64,000 bases of DNA from Clostridia bacterium (GTDB lineage: Bacteria > Bacillota > Clostridia > Oscillospirales > Acutalibacteraceae), in contig JAFVEY010000017.1 in NCBI GenBank assembly GCA_017475765.1, positions 1 through 64,000 of the forward strand. Direction: 5' to 3'. Shown here one piece after another: positions 16,171 to 24,345 of the stretch (its first letter is position 1; every line of letters begins with the position of its first letter). Below the pieces are notes generated by a model that was not told where the DNA came from, searched no databases, and worked only from the letters and a program-made list of their open reading frames with translations. Both the position numbers and the translations under genes were made by a program.

Positions 16171-17919
16171 TTATTTAACAGGCTCGGCAGACTTCGGGGA
16201 AACATACATCGTCTGCTGATTGACATAAATGACCATGCCCGGTTTTGAGCCCTGCGGCTTGCTGACGTAGCGTATCTTTGTAAAATCAACAGGCACCTTT
16301 CCCGCTTCTCTTGCCTTGCTGTGGTATGCCGCAAGCTGAGCGGCAAAAAGCATTGTATCTTCGTCAGGCTCACGTCCCCCCGTTACAATCACCGTATGTG
16401 ATCCGGGGATATCCTTGGCATGAAACCAGATATCATTTTTATCTGCCTGCTTCAAGGTGAGTCTGTCATTCTGTTTATTATTCCGTCCGACAAGAACGGT
16501 AAATCCGCTTTTGGAGCGGAATTCCAGCGGCGGCAGCGCTGTTTCCCTCTTTTGCTTCTTTCCTCGTGCCTTAAGATACCCCTGCTCTGTCAGCTCCTCA
16601 CGTATCTCGTCAAGTTCACGGACGGTTTCCGCCCTGCTTAAGCTGTCAAAGACAGAGGAAACATAATCCAGCTCGCTTTCTGCCCTTTCAATCTGAACCT
16701 TGAGCACCTGCTCGGCGGTTTTCGCTTTCTGATATTTCTTGTAATATTTTTGTGCATTGGCTGACGGAGAAAGTGCCGGTTCCAGCTTTATGGTTATCAA
16801 AGACAGATTTTCATCATAAAAGTTCTCAACCTCCACCTCCTGCGCTCCCTTTTGGATCCTGTACAGATTCGCCTGAAGAAGATCTCCGCATATCCTGAAA
16901 TATTCCCTGTCAGCACAGCTTTTCAGTTCATCATTCTGAACATATATTTTCTTGATGAGTCTTGTCGCCGCATTGGACAGAACCCTTGTGAGATCCTCCG
17001 ATTTTGATTTAATGGATTCGGCGGCATCACGCTTTGCATAATATCTGTCGAGAAGCTCGCTGAAGGTTTCCGATTCCTGCACAGACCTGCCCGAACCGTA
17101 CTGCTGTATGTGTTCAAAAGTAAAATCTATCGGTTTTTTTGACTGATCAATGATAATATACGGCATACCCGAACAATCTCTTGCGGCAGTAATATCACGC
17201 TTAAGAAAATAGGAAAGCCTTGTGCGCTTTTCCTCGTCAAGACTGTCTGAATATACATCTGCTCCTCTGCCTGTCAGATATTCAAGCTCCCGGCAGACGA
17301 CAGGCGATATTCCCTGTATGACTGCAAGCAATGCCTTTGAAAGCGGCATCGGCTTCGGCAGACATTCTACTGCTTTGATAATATCCTCCGCTTCGGCTTC
17401 AAGTATACACATCTTCGCTTGCTTCGGCGGCGGCTCATACTTCATTCCCGGCAGAACCAATCTCTGAGAGGACATGGAAGCATCTACTCTTTTTACCGCA
17501 TCAATAATGATACCGTTTTCATCTATAAATACAATATTGCTGTATTGTCCCATAATTTCAACCGCAAGACTCAGCATTACCGTATCACCAAGCTCGTTTG
17601 TCGCTTCAAATTCAAGCATAAGAAGCCTTTCAAGCTCAGGCTGACGAACCGCCCTCAGTCTTGCGCCCGAAAGCCTTTTCCTCAGAAGCATACAAAGCAT
17701 AGGAGGTGTTTTCGGATTTTCGGGCGAGGTTGACGTTATATTGATTCTGGGACTGTTGGCTCTTGCTGAAATAAGCAGCTTGTTGGAACCCTCTCTTGAA
17801 CGCATGGACAGAATGAGTTCATCCTTAAAGGGCTGGTAGATCTTATCGACCTTACTGTTAAGAAGGCTTTCTTCAAGTTCTTTTTTGATATGTCTGAGAA
17901 ATATGCCGTCAAGTGCCAT
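16171..17919 (-). CDS. rqcH: RqcH, NFACT-family ribosome quality control protein
   Basis: 582 residues, the family's normal length. The NFACT-N domain begins MALDGIFLRHIKKELEESLL, followed by a helical middle with coiled coils (about 290-440) and the C-terminal NFACT-R domain with DIWFHAKDIPGSHTVIV and the proline/lysine-rich end. RqcH binds stalled 50S-peptidyl-tRNA complexes and adds C-terminal alanine tails that mark the chain for degradation. Older annotations call this protein fibronectin-binding protein A (FbpA), which reflects surface binding seen in some pathogens. It is the last gene of a trmK - NIF3-family - rqcH operon, 26 bases after the previous stop. The ATG at 17919 has ATCGGAGGATAAGAGG upstream. 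Confidence 0.92.
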   Translation of the reverse strand: MALDGIFLRHIKKELEESLLNSKVDKIYQPFKDELILSMRSREGSNKLLISARANSPRINITSTSPENPKTPPMLCMLLRKRLSGARLRAVRQPELERLLMLEFEATNELGDTVMLSLAVEIMGQYSNIVFIDENGIIIDAVKRVDASMSSQRLVLPGMKYEPPPKQAKMCILEAEAEDIIKAVECLPKPMPLSKALLAVIQGISPVVCRELEYLTGRGADVYSDSLDEEKRTRLSYFLKRDITAARDCSGMPYIIIDQSKKPIDFTFEHIQQYGSGRSVQESETFSELLDRYYAKRDAAESIKSKSEDLTRVLSNAATRLIKKIYVQNDELKSCADREYFRICGDLLQANLYRIQKGAQEVEVENFYDENLSLITIKLEPALSPSANAQKYYKKYQKAKTAEQVLKVQIERAESELDYVSSVFDSLSRAETVRELDEIREELTEQGYLKARGKKQKRETALPPLEFRSKSGFTVLVGRNNKQNDRLTLKQADKNDIWFHAKDIPGSHTVIVTGGREPDEDTMLFAAQLAAYHSKAREAGKVPVDFTKIRYVSKPQGSKPGMVIYVNQQTMYVSPKSAEPVK

Positions 17920-17945
17920 TTTATCCTCTTATCCTCCGATTTTTA

Positions 17946-18698
17946 TCATATATATAACACCTTATCGGTGTCCGAATCTGCTTTTTCAAATTGTGTTCCG
18001 GGGAATTTTCCGGAAAGCAGCTTTGCCAGTTTAGTGATGATCAGATCCTCCGAGTGAAAATGTCCGAGGTCAAAAACGGCTATATTATTTTCAGCAGCAA
18101 AGAGTATCTCATGGTGCTTGATCTCCCCTGTTATCAATGCGTGTGCACCATACTCCGCTGCCGCAAAAATTCCGCTGCCGCCTGCTCCGCAGGCAACCGC
18201 CGCTTTTTGGATTGTCCCTTTTCTTTCCGTATATCTCAGACCGCCGCAGCTGAGTATGCCTTTTATTTTAAGCGCAAACGATCTCACATCCGTTTCCTCT
18301 GCCAGCTCCCCGAAAAGCTGACAATCCTCGTTGGTATGATTTTCGGAAATAATTCCCAGCGCTTCCGCCAGCGTATCATTGACTCCGCCGACTGCAATAT
18401 CAAGATTGGTATGCGCCGAAATTACTGTTATATCATTTTTGACAGCAAGATACGGAATACTGTCTGTTTTCAAGGATTTAAGCGGATTAAAAATAACGGG
18501 ATGATGCGTCAGAATGATCTTTGCACCCCTGCTGACAGCTTCTTCGATCACCTCAGAGGTCACATCAAGTGAAAGCATCACCGTTTCACTTACCGTACTT
18601 CGGCTGCTTATCAGCAAACCGACATTATCAAAGCTCATCGCTGTTGAAAAAGGAGCAATGCTGTCTATGTAATCATAAATTTCCCCTGCCGATATCAT
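17946..18698 (-). CDS. NIF3-family dinuclear metal-binding protein (YqfO type)
   Basis: 250 residues, the short form of the NIF3 family without the inserted domain seen in Bacillus YqfO. The metal ligands are visible in ILTHHPVIFNP (about 60-70), HTNLDIAVGG (about 96-105) and GHFHSEDLI near the C-terminus. Members form hexameric rings with two metals per subunit; the label 'GTP cyclohydrolase I type 2' is widely used but weakly supported. Its start codon overlaps the trmK stop codon by four bases. This trmK-NIF3 pairing is common in Firmicutes, where the function in the pair remains unknown. Confidence 0.9.
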   Translation of the reverse strand: MISAGEIYDYIDSIAPFSTAMSFDNVGLLISSRSTVSETVMLSLDVTSEVIEEAVSRGAKIILTHHPVIFNPLKSLKTDSIPYLAVKNDITVISAHTNLDIAVGGVNDTLAEALGIISENHTNEDCQLFGELAEETDVRSFALKIKGILSCGGLRYTERKGTIQKAAVACGAGGSGIFAAAEYGAHALITGEIKHHEILFAAENNIAVFDLGHFHSEDLIITKLAKLLSGKFPGTQFEKADSDTDKVLYI

Positions 18699-19381
18699 TT
18701 TTCGCTCACTCCTCTGCTGTATCCGTCAAATTTTTCAATGAGCTGTAAAAGAGAAGTATAGTCCTCTGTTCCCTCTTTGCAGCCTCTTAATTTTTTTTTC
18801 AGCTTTTCATTGATAACATAGATGTATCTTTTTGATTCATAAGAACCGTCTTTGGCAAGTTCTCCGATATAGGAATATTCATCGCTGCATTCCCTTCTGA
18901 TTCCGTCATAGCTGCAAAGCATGACGGAATACGATTTTCCGAGGGATATGCAAGCCTTCTCTTCCTTTACGGCAAAGCCGTTTTCACAAAGATATCGTCT
19001 CAGAACTTCGGCTCTGGTCATTGGCTGGAGTATCAGATTTTTGTCACCGCATTTCAGCCATTCCGTGCGGTCAATCAATTTTACAATCAGCTCTCCGCCC
19101 ATGCCTGCCATAATTATATCATCGGCGTCATCGGAGACTATTTCATCAAGACCGTCCGACAAGACGGTTTTCACGATATTGCCCACCCCGTTTTTTTCTA
19201 TATTGGATTTCGCATTGTCAAGCGGTCCGATACGGACATCGCAGGCAAGCGCACTTTTAATTCTTCCGTTAAGTGCCAGCCAGACCGGAAGATAGGCGTG
19301 ATCCGTTCCGATATCGGCAACGGAAACACCGCTGCGTACCAATGACGCACAAAGTGATAATCTCTCATCAAGACCGAACAT
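18695..19381 (-). CDS. trmK: tRNA (adenine-22-N1)-methyltransferase TrmK
   Basis: 228 residues. It begins with the TrmK hallmark LDERLSLCASLVRSG, followed by the SAM-binding VADIGTDHAYLPVWLAL (about residues 21-37), and then GMGGELIVKLI and LILQPMTRAEVLRRYL. The C-terminal part is a helical extension that helps grip tRNA. The enzyme methylates N1 of A22 in certain tRNAs (Ser, Tyr and others). It is the first gene of the operon with the NIF3-family gene and rqcH. The ribosome binding site is TCGAGGTG, about 5 bases before the ATG. Confidence 0.92.
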   Translation of the reverse strand: MFGLDERLSLCASLVRSGVSVADIGTDHAYLPVWLALNGRIKSALACDVRIGPLDNAKSNIEKNGVGNIVKTVLSDGLDEIVSDDADDIIMAGMGGELIVKLIDRTEWLKCGDKNLILQPMTRAEVLRRYLCENGFAVKEEKACISLGKSYSVMLCSYDGIRRECSDEYSYIGELAKDGSYESKRYIYVINEKLKKKLRGCKEGTEDYTSLLQLIEKFDGYSRGVSEK

Positions 19382-19400
19382 TGCGACACCTCGAAAACTG

Positions 19401-19429
19401 AAAGCCGCAGAGCATCGCCCTGCGGCTTT
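19401..19429 (-). terminator. Terminator of the DUF1858 gene
   Basis: AAAGCCGCAG and CTGCGGCTTT form a 10 bp perfect stem around nine bases, followed on the minus strand by CAGTTTTC. It separates the DUF1858 gene from trmK. Confidence 0.7.
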
Positions 19430-19443
19430 GTATTTAAAAATTA

Positions 19444-19647
19444 TTATTTATTGGCAATATGCTCATTGAGCTTTTTGACAAGCTCATCAGCGTCTACGCC
19501 GTGAACCTCACAAGCCTGCTCGATGGTTTCACCTCTTGATGCAGGGCAGCCGAGACAGTGCATACCGATTGCAAAGAAAAGAGGAGCGGTTGTTTCGTCA
19601 ATATCGAGGATATCTCCGATAATAGTGTCCTTTGTGATCTGTGCCAT
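19444..19647 (-). CDS. DUF1858 domain protein
   Basis: 67 residues, entirely a DUF1858 domain: ITKDTIIGDILDIDETTAPL followed by FFAIGMHCLGCPASRGETIE. The Cys-x-x-Cys pair (CLGC) and the short helical build are conserved in the family, which is related to the ScdA/RIC N-terminal region linked to iron-sulfur repair or disulfide chemistry. A role as a small redox or [Fe-S]-associated protein in an anaerobe is inference. It has its own promoter (19684-19712) and a good ribosome binding site (GAAAGGATC). Confidence 0.85.
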   Translation of the reverse strand: MAQITKDTIIGDILDIDETTAPLFFAIGMHCLGCPASRGETIEQACEVHGVDADELVKKLNEHIANK

Positions 19648-19683
19648 AATTAAAGATCCTTTCTATTTTAATTTACATTCTCT

Positions 19684-19712
19684 ATTATAATACCCGTTCA
19701 GGAATTTTTCAA
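19684..19712 (-). promoter_or_regulatory. Sigma-A promoter of the DUF1858 gene
   Basis: On the minus strand TTGAAA (19707-19712), 17 bases, TATAAT (19684-19689). Confidence 0.75.
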
Positions 19713-19723
19713 TACCCTGTCGA

Positions 19724-20251
19724 TTAGTTTTTTGTTATAGAGTGAGCGCCTGCATGATCTTTCATATCAAAAATGAGTCTTATCAGGCTTTTATGATACG
19801 GAATAAACCTGCCGCTGTCGATCATAGACAATATTTCATCAAGTTCTGCCCATTTAACGGACTGCATCTCTTCTTTCTGAAGTCTGATGTCGGAAAGCTC
19901 TATATCCTTCCTGATAATATAGATATCATCAAAGCCGGAATTGAAATTAACCGTCAGGGACGGACGCAAAGACGAAAAATCCATATCAATTCCCAGTTCC
20001 TCATAAAGCTCCCTCTGAGCGCCCTGAGAGCTTGTTTCTCCGCTGATGACATGACCGCCGACAGATATATCCCATAAATCAGGCCATCCGTGCTTGTCTT
20101 TCTGCCGCTGCTGTATGAGCATTCTGTCCTCGGAATTGATCAATGCAATATGCACAACGGTTCTGTAAAGATCATTCGGAAAGCTGTCTCCACGGGTAAT
20201 AACAATCCCTGCTTTGATCCTGTCTTTGTCATAAAGATCCCATTGCTCCAT
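19724..20251 (-). CDS. Nudix hydrolase
   Basis: 175 residues. The Nudix box is complete, from GGHVISGETSSQGAQ to RELYEELGI (about residues 64-88), with the RELxEELG core. The N-terminal start MEQWDLYDKDR and the IQQRQKDKHGWPDLWDISVG segment are shared with the IPP-isomerase-like/YfcD subgroup, which hydrolyses uncertain substrates. A true isopentenyl isomerase is unlikely because the extra catalytic Cys region is not apparent. It is the last gene of a five-gene operon, 11 bases after the beta-helix gene, and has CGGAGGTATTT before the ATG. Confidence 0.87.
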   Translation of the reverse strand: MEQWDLYDKDRIKAGIVITRGDSFPNDLYRTVVHIALINSEDRMLIQQRQKDKHGWPDLWDISVGGHVISGETSSQGAQRELYEELGIDMDFSSLRPSLTVNFNSGFDDIYIIRKDIELSDIRLQKEEMQSVKWAELDEILSMIDSGRFIPYHKSLIRLIFDMKDHAGAHSITKN

Positions 20252-20262
20252 AAATACCTCCG

Positions 20263-20934
20263 TCAGAGCTTTTCAGCGATCTCTCCCTGCTTTTTATAAA
20301 TGCTGTTGGCAGGAATGGTTCCTCTTACCATGGAAAGCGGATAGACAGTCGATCCCCTGCCGATCACCGTACCGGGGTTCAGAACGGAATTACATCCTAC
20401 TTCAACATTATCCCCGACGATCGCTCCGAATTTTTTAAGCTCCGTATTGATTTTACCGTCCTCTGACGGAACGGTGACGATACTTTTGTCCGATTTGAGA
20501 TTGGATGTGATGGCACCTGCTCCCAGATGAGCCTTATAGCCCAGAATGGAATCACCTATATAATTATAATGCGGAACCTGTGCGCCACGGAAAATAATAC
20601 AGTTTTTCAGCTCCGTGGAATTTCCCACAACGCTCTCCATCCCCACGATAGCGCTTCCTCTGATAAAGGCACAATGCCTTATCTCAGCATTGGGACAAAC
20701 GATGAGCGGTCCTGCAATATAAGCTGTCGGCGCAACCTTAGCGGAACGTGCGATCCATATACCGTCGCCCCTCTGCTCGTATTCCTCCTCGGACAGAGTC
20801 GGCCCCACAGCCATGATATATTCCTTTATTTTCGGAAGCGCCTCCCAAGGATATATCAGTCCGTCAAAAATTTTTGCAGCAAGTGTTTTTGACAGATCGA
20901 GGAGATTGTCGATCGTCAGTTCATCATGATTCAT
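20263..20934 (-). CDS. left-handed beta-helix (hexapeptide repeat) protein, GlmU/NDP-sugar-transferase-like
   Basis: 223 residues. After about 60 helical residues come hexapeptide repeats of a left-handed beta-helix (IWIARSAKVAPTAYIAGPLI and on to about residue 205), including FRGAQVPHYNYIGDSILG and LGAGAITSNLKSDKS. The last motif resembles the acetyl-CoA site of GlmU (ATTANYDG-type GAxxxNxK). The N-terminal pyrophosphorylase domain of GlmU is missing. It may be an acyl- or acetyltransferase, or a nucleotide-sugar pyrophosphorylase partner; the substrate is unknown. The start at 20934 has TTGGAGGTATTG upstream. Confidence 0.82.
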   Translation of the reverse strand: MNHDELTIDNLLDLSKTLAAKIFDGLIYPWEALPKIKEYIMAVGPTLSEEEYEQRGDGIWIARSAKVAPTAYIAGPLIVCPNAEIRHCAFIRGSAIVGMESVVGNSTELKNCIIFRGAQVPHYNYIGDSILGYKAHLGAGAITSNLKSDKSIVTVPSEDGKINTELKKFGAIVGDNVEVGCNSVLNPGTVIGRGSTVYPLSMVRGTIPANSIYKKQGEIAEKL

Positions 20935-20952
20935 TCAGCAATACCTCCAATA

Positions 20953-21207
20953 TCAGAAAATAAAATTGTCTTCATTGGCTTCCTTAAAGAATGCCCATTC
21001 ATCATCATCAAATTTTCCTGCAAGAAAAAAGATCTCTTTACTGTCCGTTCCGATACGGTACTTTGAAAAGCTGTATGGCTTCTTTGTTTTCGGCTCAAGT
21101 ACTATATCACATTCACCGAATGATTGCCAGCTGTGTGAAAATACGTCTATTCCTTCTATACAGAAACTTTTTCCGTTCGATTTTCCCAGAAAAATATAAT
21201 TTTTCAT
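20953..21207 (-). CDS. small protein of unknown function (84 residues)
   Basis: Not recognised. It is a soluble, acidic, aromatic-rich protein without signal peptide or membrane helix (starts MKNYIFLGKSNGKSFCIEG, ends KEANEDNFIF). Reality is supported by a good ribosome binding site (TTGAGGTGAG) about 7 bases before the ATG and by its place in a tight operon, 22 bases after the lipoprotein gene and 18 before the beta-helix gene. Confidence 0.7.
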   Translation of the reverse strand: MKNYIFLGKSNGKSFCIEGIDVFSHSWQSFGECDIVLEPKTKKPYSFSKYRIGTDSKEIFFLAGKFDDDEWAFFKEANEDNFIF

Positions 21208-21229
21208 TCCAACTCACCTCAAGAAACTG

Positions 21230-21733
21230 TTATCCCATTGCCCTGTCGCTGACTGCGGTAATTTTATACGCATCCTCTGTTTTTATGATGATAAAATTTG
21301 CATTGATTGTATACTGACCCGATGACTGGCTCTCACCGTTCTCATCAATGTACGGCGAATCATAGTTCAGAACATAGCTCACAGGAATCGTATACTCGCC
21401 CTCAGCAACCGTTATATGTCCGGTATCGGCATCGAGAACTTCTGCACTCGCAATATATCTGCTGTATTCCATAAAACCGGTCTGATCATAATTCCAGATA
21501 AAATCCTCCGTTGTATATAATGCAACCGCATCGTGATCCTTGGAAGCAACCGCATCGAAATAATTTTTGAGAAGCTCATCTATTTCCGTACCAATATCTG
21601 TTTCAGCAACAAAGCTTAACTCAACAGGTGATTCCTCGGTATCTGCGCTGCTGCATGAGCATAGTATCATACATAACAGCACATACATGGTTCCGATAAG
21701 TATTATGTGTGTCAAGGAAAAATGATGCTTCAT
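21230..21733 (-). CDS. putative lipoprotein with NTF2-like build
   Basis: 167 residues. A type II signal peptide ends with the lipobox LCSC, placing the lipidated Cys at about residue 27. The mature part (DIGTEIDELLKNYFDAVASK, then DHDAVALYTTEDFIWNY and a run of beta strands) looks like the small cone-shaped NTF2-like/SnoaL fold seen in many exported Firmicutes proteins; that is inference from pattern alone. Function unknown. It begins 4 bases after the stop of the cytidylate-kinase-like gene. Confidence 0.75.
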   Translation of the reverse strand: MKHHFSLTHIILIGTMYVLLCMILCSCSSADTEESPVELSFVAETDIGTEIDELLKNYFDAVASKDHDAVALYTTEDFIWNYDQTGFMEYSRYIASAEVLDADTGHITVAEGEYTIPVSYVLNYDSPYIDENGESQSSGQYTINANFIIIKTEDAYKITAVSDRAMG

Positions 21734-21737
21734 TTCA

Positions 21738-22352
21738 TCAGATCATACCCCTTTGTCTGAGGTAGAATTCTATCAGCTCGACACATCTTGTCACACCGAG
21801 TTCGCCGCTGTTGATGCAAAGATTATAATTATTGGGGTCTCCCCATTTGCCGGTGGAATAATAATTATAATAGTTGGCTCTTGTCTTATCCGTTTTTGTA
21901 ATGATGGAAGGAGCCTTTTCCTTCGGCACCTTATGGACGTCAACGGCATATCTGATCCTCTTGTCCATATCGGCATAGATAAACAGTTTGACACAGTCTG
22001 TTCTGTCCTTGAGGACATAATCGCCGCATCTGCCGACAATCACACACGGTTCTGAGGATAGCTTTTTGATGATGTCGTGCTGCACAAGAAACAATCTGTC
22101 GTTCAGCGGCAGCTGCGGAGCAATCTGAAATCCTCCGTCAAACGTGGCAGCTGCACCGAGGGAAAGAGAATAAAGCAGACTGTTGGATGCTTTTTCATCA
22201 AGATTTTTAGCAATTTCGGGGTCAATTCCGCTCTCCTTTGCTGCAAGGGTAATCAGCTGCTTGTCATAAAAGCCTATTCCGAGCTTTTTGGCAAGTGTTC
22301 TGCCGATTTCTCTTCCGCCGCTGCCGAACTGACGGGCTATTGTAATGACCAT
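21738..22352 (-). CDS. cytidylate kinase-like family protein
   Basis: 204 residues. The P-loop region reads MVITIARQFGSGGREIGRTL and is followed by LGIGFYDKQLITLAAKES, CVIVGRCGDYVLKD and a C-terminal helix pair (TRCVELIEFYLRQRG). These mark the cytidylate-kinase-like (AAA_26) family common in Clostridia, which is distinct from the true CMP kinase Cmk; its phosphate acceptor is not established. The start at 22352 is chosen because CTGGGAGGT sits 7 bases before it; an in-frame ATG at 22424 lies within the promoter. It is the first gene of a five-gene operon (cytidylate-kinase-like, lipoprotein, small unknown, beta-helix, Nudix). Confidence 0.87.
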   Translation of the reverse strand: MVITIARQFGSGGREIGRTLAKKLGIGFYDKQLITLAAKESGIDPEIAKNLDEKASNSLLYSLSLGAAATFDGGFQIAPQLPLNDRLFLVQHDIIKKLSSEPCVIVGRCGDYVLKDRTDCVKLFIYADMDKRIRYAVDVHKVPKEKAPSIITKTDKTRANYYNYYSTGKWGDPNNYNLCINSGELGVTRCVELIEFYLRQRGMI

Positions 22353-22404
22353 AACCATACCTCCCAGATAATAAGAATTCAATAACAAACCTACAACTAA
22401 ACTG

Positions 22405-22433
22405 ATTATAGCATATTTTTGCATAAAATTAAA
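22405..22433 (-). promoter_or_regulatory. Promoter of the five-gene operon
   Basis: On the minus strand TTTAAT (22428-22433), 17 bases, TATAAT (22405-22410) with an upstream TGC giving an extended -10. Confidence 0.6.
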
Positions 22434-22500
22434 CCGAATTACAAAAATTTATCCCTGTTTTTTAAAACACAGTTGTAATTAAAAGGTATCATTTTTGTTG

Positions 22501-22529
22501 TTGACTTTGGATTTTTTTGATTATATCAT
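22501..22529 (+). promoter_or_regulatory. Promoter of the peptide-binding lipoprotein gene
   Basis: TTGACT (22501-22506), 17 bases, TATCAT (22524-22529). Confidence 0.65.
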
Positions 22530-22572
22530 TGACTAAGGTATATCCCAATACAAAATAATGGGAGGTATTGAT

Positions 22573-24180
22573 TTGGCTAAAAAATTGATAAGTATCATCA
22601 TGATATCTCTGATCGTCATGTTATCCTGTGCTTGTTCTCACGAACCCGAAAGTCCGGAGGATCAGCTCATTTATTACAATATTTCATCAGAACCGTTTAC
22701 GCTGGATCCACAGATTGCCAATGATGCAGGCGCAAGGCTTGTGATACTGAATATATTTGAAGGGCTGGTGCGTCAGGATGCAGAAAACAATATTACGCCC
22801 GGCGCTGCCGAAAGCTGGGATATCAGCGGCGACAGGATGATGTATACATTTCATCTGCGTGACGGTCTGCAATGGAATGACGGAACAGCTCTTTCCGCTG
22901 ACGACTTCCTATACGGCTTAAAGCGCACCCTACAACCCGAAACAGGCTCGCCGACAGCCGGAACGCTTTATTGTATCAAAAATGCCGAAAAGATCAACAA
23001 GGGTGAGCTTGACATATCTGCTCTGGGCGTTTTTGCAACAGACAACAAAACGCTGATTATTCAGCTGGAATATCCTGAGTCGGATTTTCTTCAGCTAATG
23101 ACAACGCCTCCTGCCATGCCGTGCAGCAAACAGTTTTTTGAAAAAACGGCAGGTCAGTATGGCAGAGATGACGACAAGCTGCTTACAAACGGCGCATTTT
23201 ATGTGCGGGAAAGCGGTTGGGCGCATGATGAATATCTCTATCTCAGGAAAAATACCGCTTATGTCGGGAAAGATAAGCCGGTTCCTGCCGGAGTCAATAT
23301 TACCATCGGCAAGGATCAGGCGGATATCTGCTCGGCAATCAGCAGCGGTATCGTTGACTGCGGCGCTATATCAGCCGCCGACAAGGACAGAGCCGATTCT
23401 CTCGGATTTCATCTGACAGGCTTCGGAGACACCGTGTGGGGCATTTCGTTTAATATGAAGAATGATATTACCAAAAATAAAAATTTCCGTTTGGGACTTT
23501 TATCTTCTCTTGACAGAAATAAGATTCTGGGCGGTCTTTCGGAAAGCTGTCAGCCGACCGAAAATATCATCCCCGACAGCGCCGAGCTTGACGGAAAAAC
23601 ATACAGAACCATTGCCGGAAATGTGAACTTCACTCCTTCGGACAATTACCGTCAGCTTCTCGATAAAGGTCTGAAAGAATTAAAGCTCACCGCCTTTCCT
23701 GATATCACCATATTGTGCGCTGACGATGAGGGAACACAGATCATTGTCAATAATATGATACAAACATGGAATGAGCTGACAGGAAGCTACATCAATAAAA
23801 AGCCTGTCCCCCTTTCCGATCTGAAAGACAGAATCTCCGATCAGAATTTCGATATTGTGATCGCTCCCCTGACAATTGAGGGCAGTACGCCTCTCAGTAC
23901 TCTTGAGCTTTTTGAATCGGAAAGCAAATACAATGCAGCCGCATTAAGCTCTCAGGAATATGACAGTCTTACTGAAAGCATCAAGCACAGCCTTACTGAA
24001 AGCTCTGGGGAAAATATCAGAAAAGCAGAACAGTATCTTATTGACAATGCGGTTTTCTATCCGTTATATACGGAAAACAGATATTATGCCAGCGCCGGCA
24101 ATGTCGAGGGCATCCTGTTTCATCCGTTCGGTGCAGAAGCGGATTTCTTTTATGCGGCAAAAACCGTGGAAGATTCCTGA
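22573..24180 (+). CDS. oligopeptide-binding lipoprotein (SBP family 5, OppA-like)
   Basis: 535 residues, the usual size for cluster-C solute-binding proteins. A lipoprotein signal (about 1-22, with LSCAC) is followed by the family start FTLDPQIANDAGARLVILN, then the family signature FHLRDGLQWNDGTALSADDF (about 95-115) and GLKRTLQPETGSPTAG. Proteins of this family bring oligopeptides or other ligands to an Opp/Dpp permease. No permease or ATPase genes flank it, so it is an orphan binding subunit. The start is a TTG at 22573 with GGGAGG seven bases upstream; the ATG at 22558 overlaps that ribosome binding site. Confidence 0.88.
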   Translation: MAKKLISIIMISLIVMLSCACSHEPESPEDQLIYYNISSEPFTLDPQIANDAGARLVILNIFEGLVRQDAENNITPGAAESWDISGDRMMYTFHLRDGLQWNDGTALSADDFLYGLKRTLQPETGSPTAGTLYCIKNAEKINKGELDISALGVFATDNKTLIIQLEYPESDFLQLMTTPPAMPCSKQFFEKTAGQYGRDDDKLLTNGAFYVRESGWAHDEYLYLRKNTAYVGKDKPVPAGVNITIGKDQADICSAISSGIVDCGAISAADKDRADSLGFHLTGFGDTVWGISFNMKNDITKNKNFRLGLLSSLDRNKILGGLSESCQPTENIIPDSAELDGKTYRTIAGNVNFTPSDNYRQLLDKGLKELKLTAFPDITILCADDEGTQIIVNNMIQTWNELTGSYINKKPVPLSDLKDRISDQNFDIVIAPLTIEGSTPLSTLELFESESKYNAAALSSQEYDSLTESIKHSLTESSGENIRKAEQYLIDNAVFYPLYTENRYYASAGNVEGILFHPFGAEADFFYAAKTVEDS

Positions 24181-24270
24181 TATGTTGTCTCCTTCGATTT
24201 GCATATTATATCAAAAATAACAGAATCATTTCCTGTTTATTATCGAATTATTAAATTTTGAAACATATAA

Positions 24271-24299
24271 TTGACTTATACATGAAAAAGGTGTATATT
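24271..24299 (+). promoter_or_regulatory. Promoter of the Bax inhibitor-1 family gene
   Basis: TTGACT (24271-24276), 17 bases, TATATT (24294-24299). Confidence 0.65.
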
Positions 24300-24345
24300 T
24301 AAATTATAGGGAAACAATACTACTTTGAAAGGACGGTCGGTATTT

